Source: CAYZGU01 sp964478165 | Lineage (GTDB): Bacteria > Poribacteria > WGA-4E > JAJDTR01 | Direction of reading: 5' to 3' | Length of the DNA: 44,592 bases | NCBI GenBank assembly: GCA_964478165.1 | Contig: CAYZGU010000029.1 | Location: 1 to 44,592 of the forward strand | Part shown: positions 35,478 through 43,897 of the stretch, piece after piece | Numbering within the stretch: the first letter of the stretch is position 1 | Layout: each line of letters begins with the position of its first letter | Made by a program: the position numbers and the translations under genes | The notes under the pieces: generated by a model | Database searches by the model: none | Seen by the model: only the letters and a program-made list of their open reading frames with translations | Told to the model about the DNA's origin: nothing

Positions 35478-37874
35478 ATGAATGTGACCCTCAACTGGCT
35501 AAAGGAGTACATAAATTTCGATTTCTCCGCTGAAGAACTGTCAGATCGATTGATGATGCTTGGCATTGAGACCGAATCTATTACACAGCTTGGAAAGGAA
35601 CTGGGTGGTGTGGTTGTCGGTAGAATCAAATCGGTCCGAGAACACCCGAATGCGAACAAATTAGTTCTATGTGATGTTGATGTGGGAGGAAATGCGGATT
35701 TACAAATCGTTTGTGGGGCACCAGACGTGCGTGCCGGTTTAGTTGCGGCCGTTGCGCCTGTTGGCGTAACGTTGCCCACTGGTTTGACAATTAGGGAAAT
35801 GAAGATTCGCGGGCAAGATTCTCGAGGGATGCTGTGTTCTGAAAAAGAATTGGCAATTTCTGAGGAGGCGACGGGGTTGATGGAAGTCCCAAGTGATGTG
35901 TCGGTCGGTATGCCGTTATTGGAAGCACTGGGACTAGATGATGTTGTTCTTGAACTTGAGATTACCCCGAATCGGCCTGACTGCCTCAGTATGATTGGTG
36001 TCGCCCGGGAAATTCGAGCGGAAACGGGAAATCTATTGAGAGTGCCAGAGGTTGCCGTGAAGGAATCCGGCGCCGACATCCAGGAACTGACATCTGTGAC
36101 TCTGGAGGAATCCAGTCTTTGTCCACGTTATGCAGTTCGTGTTATTCGAGGAGTCAAGGTCGCGCCGTCGCCGAAATGGTTACGGAAACGGCTTGAGTCG
36201 ATCGGCGTAGGAACGATTAACAATGTTGTGGATATTACCAACTATGTCCTAATGGAACGTGGCCAACCACTTCACGCATTCGATTATCATAAACTCGCTG
36301 AAAACCGAATTGTCGTGCGACGAGCGCAGTCTGGTGAGACTCTGAAGACACTTGATGCAGAAGAACGAGAACTTACCTCGGACATGCTTGTTGTTGCCGA
36401 TACGGAAAAACCTGTTGCGCTGGCCGGTGTCATGGGCGGATTCGATTCAGAAATTACCGTTCATACTGTTGATGTAATACTTGAGAGTGCGTATTTCGAT
36501 CCATCAAACATCCGCAAAACGTCCAAAGTATTGGGAATGCACACAGAAGCTTCGCATCGATTTGAGCGCGGTGTCGATTTCGATGGGAATATTGCGGCGA
36601 TCGACCGTGCAGCTCAGCTGATTGCTGAAATCGCTGGCGGTGATATTGCTGTGGGAGTCATCGACGTTTATCCGAGACCACGGAACCCTGTGCGGATTAA
36701 ACTTCGTCCAGAGCGTGTGAATTTTGTGCTCGGTACGGAGATTCATCGGAACGAGATGCGCGATATCCTGTCCCGGTTGGAGTTCAGTACGTCCGATGGT
36801 TTTGAAGTCATCGTGCCAACCTTCCGTCCGGATGTAGAACGCGAGATCGATATCATCGAGGAGATCGCGCGTGTATACGGTTACGACAACATTCCCATCA
36901 CGATTCCGAAGGGTGATATTCCCAAGCCACCGTTAGACACAAAATCAGGGTTAAGGGAGCGTGTGAAAGCGTATTTGCTCGCTTCAGGAATGATGGAAGC
37001 ATGCAACTATTCATTCTGTCATCCGAATGGCTTCGACCGCATACGACTTGATTGCGGCGATCCGCTTCGTCAGGCGATTAAGATCCGCAATCCGCTGAGT
37101 CAGGACATGTCGATAATGCGGACGACTTTAATTCCTAGTCTTCTGGACAATGCACAACGGAATAGAAATTATAGGGTAGAAGGTGTTCAGCTTTTTGAGG
37201 TCTCCAAGGTGTTCATACGGACTGTGGATTCTCAACTTCCTAATGAGGTTGAACGTGTTTCGGCCATCATCACTGGCAGTCTAGGATCCGGTTTCTACAG
37301 CGACCCATACCGCCCAGCTGATTTCTTTGACATCAAAGGGGTTGTCGAAGGGCTTCTTGATTGTTGTGGAAATCTTGATTATACTATGACTGGAACGCAC
37401 AATCCGACTTTTCATCCCGGACGGAATGCAGAAGTCTGTGTGAAGGGACAACGGATTGGTATCTTGGGCGAGGTCCACCCAGACGTGCTTGAGGACTATG
37501 ACCTCCCGTATAAGGCATATTTGTTTGAGTTAGATTTCGATGTTCTTGTAAAGGTTGCGAATTTCACTACACGCGTTGAGCCGATTTCAGCCTATCCGAG
37601 TGTGAATCGGGATCTTGCAATTGTACTTGATGCAGATATACCCTCAGATCGTCCCATTGGAATTATTCGTTCTGTCGGCGCTGATTTGGTCAAATCCCTG
37701 CGTCTGTTTGATTTCTATATTGGAGATCAGTTGCCAGATGGGAAGAAGAGCCTTGCGTATTCAATCGAATACGCCTCCCAGGTAGAGACCCTGACGGACG
37801 AAGTAGTCGACCGGGTTCACGAACAAATTATTGGGAAATTAGGACGAGAGTTGGGGGCCGAACTCCGTAGTTGA
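35478..37874 (+). CDS. pheT: Phenylalanyl-tRNA synthetase beta subunit
   Basis: Structural, editing and tRNA-binding subunit, 798 aa, normal. An N-terminal strand (MNVTLNWLKEYINF) is followed by the tRNA-binding OB domain (SVREHPNANKLVLCDVD), the B3/B4 editing region (CPRYAVRVIRGVKV, NNVVDITNYVLMERGQPLHAFD), B5 (IKLRPERVNFVLGTEI), the class II-like core, and the C-terminal anticodon-binding FDX-ACB domain (AYPSVNRDLAIVLD). ATG 35478 gives the family N-terminus. However, the only strong Shine-Dalgarno (AGGAGG, 35442-35447) is 6 nt before an in-frame TTG at 35454, which would add 8 residues. Co-expressed with pheS, 90 bp apart. Confidence 0.98.
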   Translation: MNVTLNWLKEYINFDFSAEELSDRLMMLGIETESITQLGKELGGVVVGRIKSVREHPNANKLVLCDVDVGGNADLQIVCGAPDVRAGLVAAVAPVGVTLPTGLTIREMKIRGQDSRGMLCSEKELAISEEATGLMEVPSDVSVGMPLLEALGLDDVVLELEITPNRPDCLSMIGVAREIRAETGNLLRVPEVAVKESGADIQELTSVTLEESSLCPRYAVRVIRGVKVAPSPKWLRKRLESIGVGTINNVVDITNYVLMERGQPLHAFDYHKLAENRIVVRRAQSGETLKTLDAEERELTSDMLVVADTEKPVALAGVMGGFDSEITVHTVDVILESAYFDPSNIRKTSKVLGMHTEASHRFERGVDFDGNIAAIDRAAQLIAEIAGGDIAVGVIDVYPRPRNPVRIKLRPERVNFVLGTEIHRNEMRDILSRLEFSTSDGFEVIVPTFRPDVEREIDIIEEIARVYGYDNIPITIPKGDIPKPPLDTKSGLRERVKAYLLASGMMEACNYSFCHPNGFDRIRLDCGDPLRQAIKIRNPLSQDMSIMRTTLIPSLLDNAQRNRNYRVEGVQLFEVSKVFIRTVDSQLPNEVERVSAIITGSLGSGFYSDPYRPADFFDIKGVVEGLLDCCGNLDYTMTGTHNPTFHPGRNAEVCVKGQRIGILGEVHPDVLEDYDLPYKAYLFELDFDVLVKVANFTTRVEPISAYPSVNRDLAIVLDADIPSDRPIGIIRSVGADLVKSLRLFDFYIGDQLPDGKKSLAYSIEYASQVETLTDEVVDRVHEQIIGKLGRELGAELRS

Positions 37875-37948
37875 TTGGCAGTACCGTTGTTCCGTGGGCC
37901 TGTTTTGATATTGCCACGGAAGGCGGAAAAACAGTGATAATCATTTCT

Positions 37949-38668
37949 ATGTTGCCCCGTCGAATGAGCAAAGAAAACTACATTCACAGCATCTTTTCCG
38001 CCATTGCACGACGATATGATTTCCTTAATTCTTTGTTGAGCTTATGTTTAGATCGCTCATGGCGGAAGTTTGCTGCCAGGACAAGTGTTGTGGGACCCAC
38101 GAGCAAAGTACTCGATGTTTGTACTGGTACAGGAGAACTTGCGCTCGCATATGCTGATGAAGGGGATGGGAACGTGGTGGTGGTTGGAACCGACTTTTGT
38201 TTCGAGATGCTCGCCGTGGGTAAAAAGAAGGTTGAGAAACGAACACGGTCTGGTGGTTTCTTACCAGTTGAGGCGGATACGCTCGAGCTTCCCTTTGCAG
38301 CTAACACATTTGATGTTGTGTCAGTTGGATTTGGCATCCGAAATGTTGTAGATCTCGAAGGAGGGATTCGAGAGATGTCACGAGTTCTTGTTAGTGGCGG
38401 GCGCATGGTGATATTGGAATTTACTCAGCCGAAAAACCAAGTGTTTCGAGCTCTTTATTATTTTTACTTTACCAAGGTCTTACCGTTTGTCGGAAATTTG
38501 GTTTCGAAGAGCAGAGATGATGCGTACGGCTATCTTCCGAAATCTGTATTACGGTTTCCCAATTGTGAGGAACTAAAAACAATCATGGCTTCATGCGGAC
38601 TTGACGACGTAGTTTTCTACCGGAAGACGTTCGGTATTGTCGCGGTCCATCTCGGAAGTAAGAGATAG
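37949..38668 (+). CDS. ubiE: Demethylmenaquinone/ubiquinone methyltransferase
   Basis: Class I SAM-dependent C-methyltransferase, also called MenG, that methylates the quinone ring in the last step of menaquinone (or a step of ubiquinone) synthesis. SAM motif I VLDVCTGTGELALAYAD; GTDFCFEML; the family signature SVGFGIRNVVDLEGGIREM and RVLVSGGRMVILEFTQP are present. It ends with a YKNCEEL-like RFPNCEELKTIMASCG region. About 239 aa. The start is uncertain: ATG 37949 is chosen, but GTG 37934 has GGAAGGCGG upstream, and the open frame reaches back to overlap pheT. Likely co-transcribed with pheST. Which quinone is used cannot be decided here. Confidence 0.93.
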   Translation: MLPRRMSKENYIHSIFSAIARRYDFLNSLLSLCLDRSWRKFAARTSVVGPTSKVLDVCTGTGELALAYADEGDGNVVVVGTDFCFEMLAVGKKKVEKRTRSGGFLPVEADTLELPFAANTFDVVSVGFGIRNVVDLEGGIREMSRVLVSGGRMVILEFTQPKNQVFRALYYFYFTKVLPFVGNLVSKSRDDAYGYLPKSVLRFPNCEELKTIMASCGLDDVVFYRKTFGIVAVHLGSKR

Positions 38669-39047
38669 TGAGAAATGGTTGATTAGGCGGTTCTTAAGAA
38701 AAATAGGTTCTCCCCTGTTCTACTACTGGAATCGCGCTGGCTTCTCCATCGAGTTTTGCGATCTTTTCTACCTTTGCCTCCGCAGTTTATTGTATAAACA
38801 CGCGTGATTTCCCCGGCTGTTGAACGCCTTACCTAAAGCTATAGATTCGCGAGTTTGACTTGTGCAAGGCCCTTTGCAGCACATTTACAACAAATCTTAT
38901 GGCTGTATAATTGCCATAGTGCAGCAAAACTTCATATTTCGTTGGTTTTTTGGGTTCTTTGTGAGATGACGCAGCTATGGCAATGTCGTCTTTTTCTCTC
39001 GTGTGTCCTTTCTAATCTAGTATTATGAAATCTCACGGGTTTTCCGT
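38669..39047. other. Convergent intergenic region
   Basis: About 380 bp between the 3' ends of ubiE and the deacetylase gene. No ORF or clear stem-loop terminator with a T-run stands out; I see nothing specific in it. Confidence 0.5.
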
Positions 39048-40007
39048 TCAGTCGTTTGAATTGTTCTTGGTTAGTCGTTCCACATGTGCGACCACTGATT
39101 CCGACAATCCTCGTAAGCTGTACCCACCCTCCAATACCGAAACGATTTTTCCCCCTGCTGTCTCTCTGGCAATCTCAACTACTATGTCGGTCAGGTCAGC
39201 GAAGCCGGCTGCGGTCAAATTAATTGTGGCCAAGGGATCCAGATGGTGAGCATCAAATCCTGCTGAGATGATGATGAAGTCTGGAGAGAAATCGATTAGT
39301 GACGGTTTGAGTGTGTTCTTTAAGACTTTAATGTAATCTTCGTCGTCACTGCCTGCTGGTATCGGGATGTTCAATGTCGTTCCCACTGCTTCGCCGCATC
39401 CTGTTTCGTTTTGATCTCCTGTGCCAGGATAGAGCGGTGATTGGTGGATAGAGAAAAAGAAGACCGACGGATCTGCATAAAAAATGTCTTGTGTGCCATT
39501 GCCGTGATGTACGTCCCAATCGACGATTGCGATTTTGCCAATGCCATATTCACGCTGGAGGTATCGGGCTGCGATTGCTACGTGATTGAACAGACAAAAT
39601 CCCATGCTCCGACTTGGAGTTGCGTGGTGACCTGGTGGACGGACGAGCGCGAATCCGTTAGAAATCTTTTTTTTCATCACGGCTTCAGCGATTTTCAATA
39701 CACCGCCGGTTGATAGGCAGGCTGCGTTGAAGGTATCTGGCACAACTGGTGTGTCATGGTCAAGGTTTACGGATTGTTCACAGCATCGTTGTACATGGTG
39801 AACGTAGTTGTTGGAATGGGCATAACAGATTTGTTCCACCGTTGCCGCGGTCGGGTGAATCGAATGGAGTGTTTCCCAGAAACTCGACCTCTGAAGGGCT
39901 CGCAGAGCTACTCTTACTCGATCTGCACGCTCAGGATGCCGCGGACCAGTATCATGGTTCATGTACTCAGGATGATATGCAAAGCCTGTTTTTCCCTCAG
40001 TGACCAT
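39048..40007 (-). CDS. Histone deacetylase-family (AcuC/APAH-like) deacetylase
   Basis: Zinc-dependent deacetylase of the arginase fold, acting on acetylated proteins, polyamines or acetoin-pathway substrates in bacteria. Motifs appear in order: HPERADRV near the N-terminus, VRPPGHHAT (charge-relay His pair), GFCLFNHVAIAA, IVDWDVHHGNGTQDIFY (zinc Asp/His), SPDFIIISAGFDAHHLDPL (zinc Asp), and VLEGGYSLRGL (catalytic Tyr equivalent). 319 aa, a full-length class II-like bacterial enzyme. ATG 40007 lies 12 bp after the end of the nicotinamidase pseudogene, on the same strand, so the two were probably once an operon. That may hint at an NAD- or amide-linked context, but this is inference. Confidence 0.94.
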   Translation of the reverse strand: MVTEGKTGFAYHPEYMNHDTGPRHPERADRVRVALRALQRSSFWETLHSIHPTAATVEQICYAHSNNYVHHVQRCCEQSVNLDHDTPVVPDTFNAACLSTGGVLKIAEAVMKKKISNGFALVRPPGHHATPSRSMGFCLFNHVAIAARYLQREYGIGKIAIVDWDVHHGNGTQDIFYADPSVFFFSIHQSPLYPGTGDQNETGCGEAVGTTLNIPIPAGSDDEDYIKVLKNTLKPSLIDFSPDFIIISAGFDAHHLDPLATINLTAAGFADLTDIVVEIARETAGGKIVSVLEGGYSLRGLSESVVAHVERLTKNNSND

Positions 40008-40019
40008 GAATTTGTTGCA

Positions 40020-40611
40020 TTAGCCGTGGATGACTTCATTGGTTGTCTTGAAGGTTGCGCCTCTTGATTTCATTATCTTGAGAGCTTCCTTTTCCGTGTG
40101 CTCATTGATGGCAGAAATCGCGTCTTGGACAATGGTGACTCTATATCCGTGATTAACAAACCAATCGCAGTCGCCTTTATGCAGTAATCGGTTGCTACGG
40201 CATAGACAACGTATTCATTTGCTTCAGCGGCACCGAAGTCTTAGAAGCACTTGGATTGGTGAATACATCGTAGCTTTGCTTCTCCAGCAAAATCTGTTTG
40301 TTCTGATTAGCAATTCGTCTGGTCTCAATGCAGAGGCATTGTTCTTTATCACAACGGTATTTGCTGCGATTTTCTTCTGGCCAGGTGTCTTACGGACACA
40401 ATGGGGCGGAAAGAGTTCAAAAGCTTTATCATCCGGAAAATGTGCATCTGCGCAAGAAAAAAAGCTTGATTCCGGTTTTTATGCATAGTCTGTCAAATAA
40501 CTTTAGATTTGGCCGAAGTTCTCCAGCACCGGGGACTGAGAGTGCTGCGTGTTGACTGATGAAATCACATTGCGTGTCAATGTCCACGAATACTTGTTCT
40601 GTCATGAACAT
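40020..40611 (-). pseudogene. pncA: Nicotinamidase/isochorismatase-family cysteine hydrolase, frameshifted
   Basis: Remnant of a cysteine hydrolase close to nicotinamidase. Pieces from three frames line up in correct order: VDIDTQCDFISQHAALSVPGA (catalytic Asp), then SCADAHFPDDKAFELFPPHC and VRKTPGQKKI (metal-site region), then IANQNKQILLEKQSYDVFTN, then EYVVYAVATDYCIKATAIG (catalytic Cys), then HGYRVTIVQDAISAINEHT, and a final TTNEVIHG-stop at 40020. At least five frame changes are needed, near 40457-40463 (an A7 run), 40330, 40240, 40158 and 40050. Residues are otherwise well conserved, so inactivation looks recent. The product would have converted nicotinamide to nicotinate for NAD salvage. 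Neighbour genes are intact, arguing against general sequencing error. Confidence 0.9.
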
Positions 40612-40837
40612 GTTCTCCCGGTAATTTCGATGTGACAGAATGGAATCCCGTCGGGATAGAAAAATTCAACGCAAGGATCCAGAAACGCGTGGCTTTCATC
40701 TTGTTGTGTAGAGATTATGAGGATTGGTTTTAGATTGGGTTCATTGTGTATTGCATTCCAGTTCCAACCTATCGGAATCTTTTCAGTGAAAAAAAGACCG
40801 AACATTGTTGCGGTATATTCGTCATCTGCGGGTGTCT
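40612..40837. other. Short spacer with small minus-strand frame
   Basis: Between the nicotinamidase relic and tsaC. A 67-codon minus-strand frame (40602-40805) reads smoothly (IPIGWNWNAIHNEPNLKPIL and PCVEFFYPDGIPFCHIEI) but overlaps the pseudogene start by 10 bp and I recognise no family. It may be a small gene or the remnant of a larger one. Confidence 0.3.
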
Positions 40838-41446
40838 TTACTTCTTAAGAAACTGCATTAGTGTGTCTTCCGTGATGTCGCCTTGTCGTCGGACCTGGGG
40901 GGGTGACACGGCAACATCGATCACCGTCGAAGAAACCTTGGTAAATGTTTCCGTTTGTTCCAGGACTAATTGGACGAGGTTCCCGAGTCGATCTCGTACT
41001 TCCTGGGAAGAAATTGCTGGTGCCTCTCCAGACTTGTTGGCGCTTGTTGTAGCGATGGGTCCACCGAAACAGCGGAGTAGCTCGAGTGCTAATGGGTGGT
41101 TTGGCATGCGTACACCTACAGTTTTCCCACCGGCAGTGATTTCCGGGGACAAATTTCGAGCTTCAACAATGAGTGTAAGTGCGCCTGGCCAGAATTGATT
41201 AACAAGTTGGTTGAAGACCGGTGGTAAATGCTGAGAGATGGTTTCCACATCGTTGCCTGTCCCAACGAGGATTGGAATTGGTTTATCCTTAGGACGTCCT
41301 TTAATTTTATAGAGTTTTTTCACTGCCTCAGGTTGGAATGGATCAACCCCAATTCCGTATACTGTATCGGTCGGGAACGCAACGATACCGCCTTTACGGA
41401 GAATTGCAACGGCTTTGTCAGTCGATGAGTGCAAGGCAGAGTTCAT
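40838..41446 (-). CDS. tsaC: L-threonylcarbamoyladenylate synthase (Sua5/YrdC/TsaC)
   Basis: Makes threonylcarbamoyl-AMP from threonine, bicarbonate and ATP, the first step of the t6A modification of ANN-decoding tRNAs. YrdC domain motifs: GGIVAFPTDTVYGIGVD, LYKIKGRPKDKPIPILVG (the KxR nucleotide site), and GGPIATTSANKSGEAP (the SxN loop). About 202 aa, the short TsaC form without a Sua5 C-terminal domain. ATG 41446 leaves 25 bp after tsaD; ATG 41500 would overlap tsaD by 29 bp and adds an unconserved leader. Directly downstream of tsaD on the same strand, so both t6A enzymes are co-expressed. Confidence 0.95.
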   Translation of the reverse strand: MNSALHSSTDKAVAILRKGGIVAFPTDTVYGIGVDPFQPEAVKKLYKIKGRPKDKPIPILVGTGNDVETISQHLPPVFNQLVNQFWPGALTLIVEARNLSPEITAGGKTVGVRMPNHPLALELLRCFGGPIATTSANKSGEAPAISSQEVRDRLGNLVQLVLEQTETFTKVSSTVIDVAVSPPQVRRQGDITEDTLMQFLKK

Positions 41447-41471
41447 AGATACACGTGTTTGGGAAGTAACA

Positions 41472-42476
41472 TTATACAATAGGTCCGGTTGCAGAGGCAT
41501 TCAGATTAAGTCCATCTCTGATACCCCGTTTATATTTATGATAAGCAATGCCGGCAATCATTGCAGCATTGTCGGTGCACAAAGCAATTGGGGGATAAAA
41601 CATCTTGACGCCTAATTCTTTCGCGGCTCTGTCCATGGAGTCACGAAGTTGGCTGTTTGCTGCAACACCACCGGTGAGTGTTATTGCTTGGGCCCCCTTC
41701 TCTTTCGCCGCGCGAATTGTTTTTTGAACGAGCACATCCACGACGGCCGCTTGAAAACTGGCCGCTACATCTTCGATGTGGAATTGTGTTTTCGCAGCTC
41801 TTGCTTTGTCTACAAAATATCGAACGGCGGTTTTTATACCGCTGAAGCTGAACTTATAATCGCCGCTATCAAGCATTGGCCTCGGAAAATCGATGCCAGC
41901 GGGATTGCCTGTTTTCGCCAAGTCATCAATGACGCGTCCGCCAGGGAAACCGAGCCCAAGATATTGTGCCACTTTGTCATATGCCTCGCCGGCTGCGTCG
42001 TCCAGAGTGCCACCGAGAATCTCGTACTTCCACCCGGATTGAACCTGAACGAGTAACGTATGGCCGCCAGAAACAGTTAGACAGATGTGTGGAAAGGAAA
42101 GATCTTCGTGTGCCATGAAGTTGGCATAGATATGTCCTTCGATGTGATTGATTCCTAGAAGTGGAAGGTCGTAGGCGTATGCCACGGATTTCGCCGCGGC
42201 AACCCCTACGAGAAGTGCACCAATCAATCCGGGTCGATTTGTCACCGCAATTGCGCTAAGATCTTCAAATAGCATGCCCGACTGGCTCATGGCCTGGTCA
42301 AGAATATAGTTTATTGACTCAACATGCTTGCGAGATGCTAATTCAGGGACAATCCCGCCGTACTTGTCATGTAGGTCAATTTGTGAAGCAATGATGTTTG
42401 AGCGGATTTCTCTACCCTTAACAACGACTGCGGCGGCGGTTTCGTCACAAGAGGTATCGACACCTAGGATGTTCAT
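41472..42476 (-). CDS. tsaD: tRNA N6-adenosine threonylcarbamoyltransferase TsaD
   Basis: Transfers the threonylcarbamoyl group to A37 of ANN-decoding tRNAs, in a complex with TsaB and TsaE. ASKHA fold: MNILGVDTSCDETAAAVV start, metal-binding H111-x-x-x-H115 (NHIEGHIYANF), VSGGHTLLVQV, LGGTLDDAAGEAYDKVA, and LTGGVAANSQLR near the end. 334 aa, typical. ATG 42476 gives the canonical N-terminus; the Shine-Dalgarno is weak. Paired with tsaC; TsaB and TsaE are not in the window. Confidence 0.97.
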   Translation of the reverse strand: MNILGVDTSCDETAAAVVVKGREIRSNIIASQIDLHDKYGGIVPELASRKHVESINYILDQAMSQSGMLFEDLSAIAVTNRPGLIGALLVGVAAAKSVAYAYDLPLLGINHIEGHIYANFMAHEDLSFPHICLTVSGGHTLLVQVQSGWKYEILGGTLDDAAGEAYDKVAQYLGLGFPGGRVIDDLAKTGNPAGIDFPRPMLDSGDYKFSFSGIKTAVRYFVDKARAAKTQFHIEDVAASFQAAVVDVLVQKTIRAAKEKGAQAITLTGGVAANSQLRDSMDRAAKELGVKMFYPPIALCTDNAAMIAGIAYHKYKRGIRDGLNLNASATGPIV

Positions 42477-43303
42477 GTGTGTTGTCTTTCGTCAAGAGAT
42501 GATTGAGTAGTAGGCTTTGGATTTATGCCAGAGTCATTTGAATCATTTGGTTTCTGAGCTGCTGACTCAAAAACTTAGAAATTAGGTTCTGTTCAACGTG
42601 GCAAATCAAACGTGGTTTGTTTTGCCGCGTTGGTTGGGCTTCGCCTGAATCGTCATGATGTAAATAATTCAACTCCTACGGATTCCAGTGACTCGAGAAA
42701 TCACACCATTCCAAACGTGTCAGTTGTCTGTTCTTGCGTCCTGGTAAGGTGTGATGATGTTCTTTCGACTGTCCGCAGCGACATTCTGTTCACTCATATG
42801 GCAGTGTGCATGCGGCTGTGGTTGAAACCTGAGTGGCGGTCCACAGAATGAATTGGTGTGTGATTGCATGAATCCACAAACAGCAACTGGAAATAGCCTC
42901 CGGGTGGAAGAGTTTCTGTGTTCTCCCTACGCTCGTTTTACCCGCAAGGAATTTTGTGGTCCATCTTAAACTTCCTTAAGTGTTCCTTAATTCTCTGGGT
43001 TCAACCACTTTTCTAACCTTCTTCTCGAGGGTTTCGAAATGTTCTTTTACAGTATTATGGTTGACTTTTCATTTTAAAAGCGGTGTCATTCCGATAGATG
43101 TCAGAGCCTAAAACAGAGAAACACCGGATAGGCTGCAAGAGTTCGGCGTCCAAAATCGGTCAAATATCTTGGGTGGTTAGTTGTTGTGAACAGCCTTTTT
43201 CCCCGATAAAGAATCCCGTGGAGAGAACTCAGTAATGGTTGCCACTTTTCGCCATTCGCGAAACGATTCGAATTTGCGCTCATATTTTGCAAGTATCCGA
43301 GAT
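42477..43303. other. Gene-free spacer
   Basis: About 830 bp upstream of tsaD and downstream of the hypothetical gene. Short minus-strand runs with coding-like character exist (for example a charged helical stretch EHFETLEKKVRKVVEPREL around 43000-43060) but stop soon and match no family I know. No tRNA was seen. Confidence 0.4.
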
Positions 43304-43897
43304 TCAGGTGAGTCCATCGTGATAGGAATAATCGAGTAGAATCTTAATTTCCTCAACTTGGGCTCTCTGTAAGAAATGAATGACCTCAACCTTCGAATCC
43401 TGCGTTACGGATTCACACCAGTCAACAAATTGGGCCGCCTCCCAGTTGTGCCCGTCTTGAATCGTCGTTTCATAGCTCGCAAGTTCATTCGATTCTAACG
43501 AATGTTTTTTGAGCAGGTCGAGCATCTGTTTGCGAAGGAACGGGTAGACTGGATGATTACCTACACGGTTAAACCAATATTTGGAATTCTCATAGTCTGG
43601 TTCGCGTCGGTGCACGATGGCGTGCCAGTAGTCCCCTGTCTTGGTATTAATGTCTTGCAATATCCGGTGTGCCTCGTCCAAGGCGTCGTTCCAGATTAGC
43701 AGGCCAATTTTTACTGTGTTTTCCAAAGAGGAGTTCTTCAGGGTTTGATTGCCGAGGAGGTTAGTTAGCGGCATGGTTTGAAGTGTTTCCGTTAACTTTC
43801 TTTTCCATGGCTCTTTTGGTGTTAGTGGTGGTAGTGGTTGACGTGTGTCAAGATTCGCCACAATTTGGGCGATTTGTGGTGGATAGTCTTTCTTCAT
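43304..43897 (-). CDS. Conserved-looking hypothetical protein
   Basis: About 197 aa, soluble, with no signal peptide. I recall similar proteins annotated only as hypothetical in Planctomycetes and related bacteria. Recognisable features are LLIWNDALDEAHRILQDINT, then DYWHAIVHRREPDYENSKYW and FNRVGNHPVYPFL, a His/Glu/Asp-rich core that could bind metal. The C-terminus is DGHNWEAAQFVDWCE. ATG 43897 has a purine-rich GAGGGGGA about 4 nt upstream; ATG 43918 lacks one. It stands alone between two gene-poor stretches. I assign no function. Confidence 0.75.
   Translation of the reverse strand: MKKDYPPQIAQIVANLDTRQPLPPLTPKEPWKRKLTETLQTMPLTNLLGNQTLKNSSLENTVKIGLLIWNDALDEAHRILQDINTKTGDYWHAIVHRREPDYENSKYWFNRVGNHPVYPFLRKQMLDLLKKHSLESNELASYETTIQDGHNWEAAQFVDWCESVTQDSKVEVIHFLQRAQVEEIKILLDYSYHDGLT

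Noticed and set aside
35384..36079. 231-codon minus-strand frame opposite pheT
   Set aside because: Serine/threonine-rich shadow of the pheT coding strand; no independent support.
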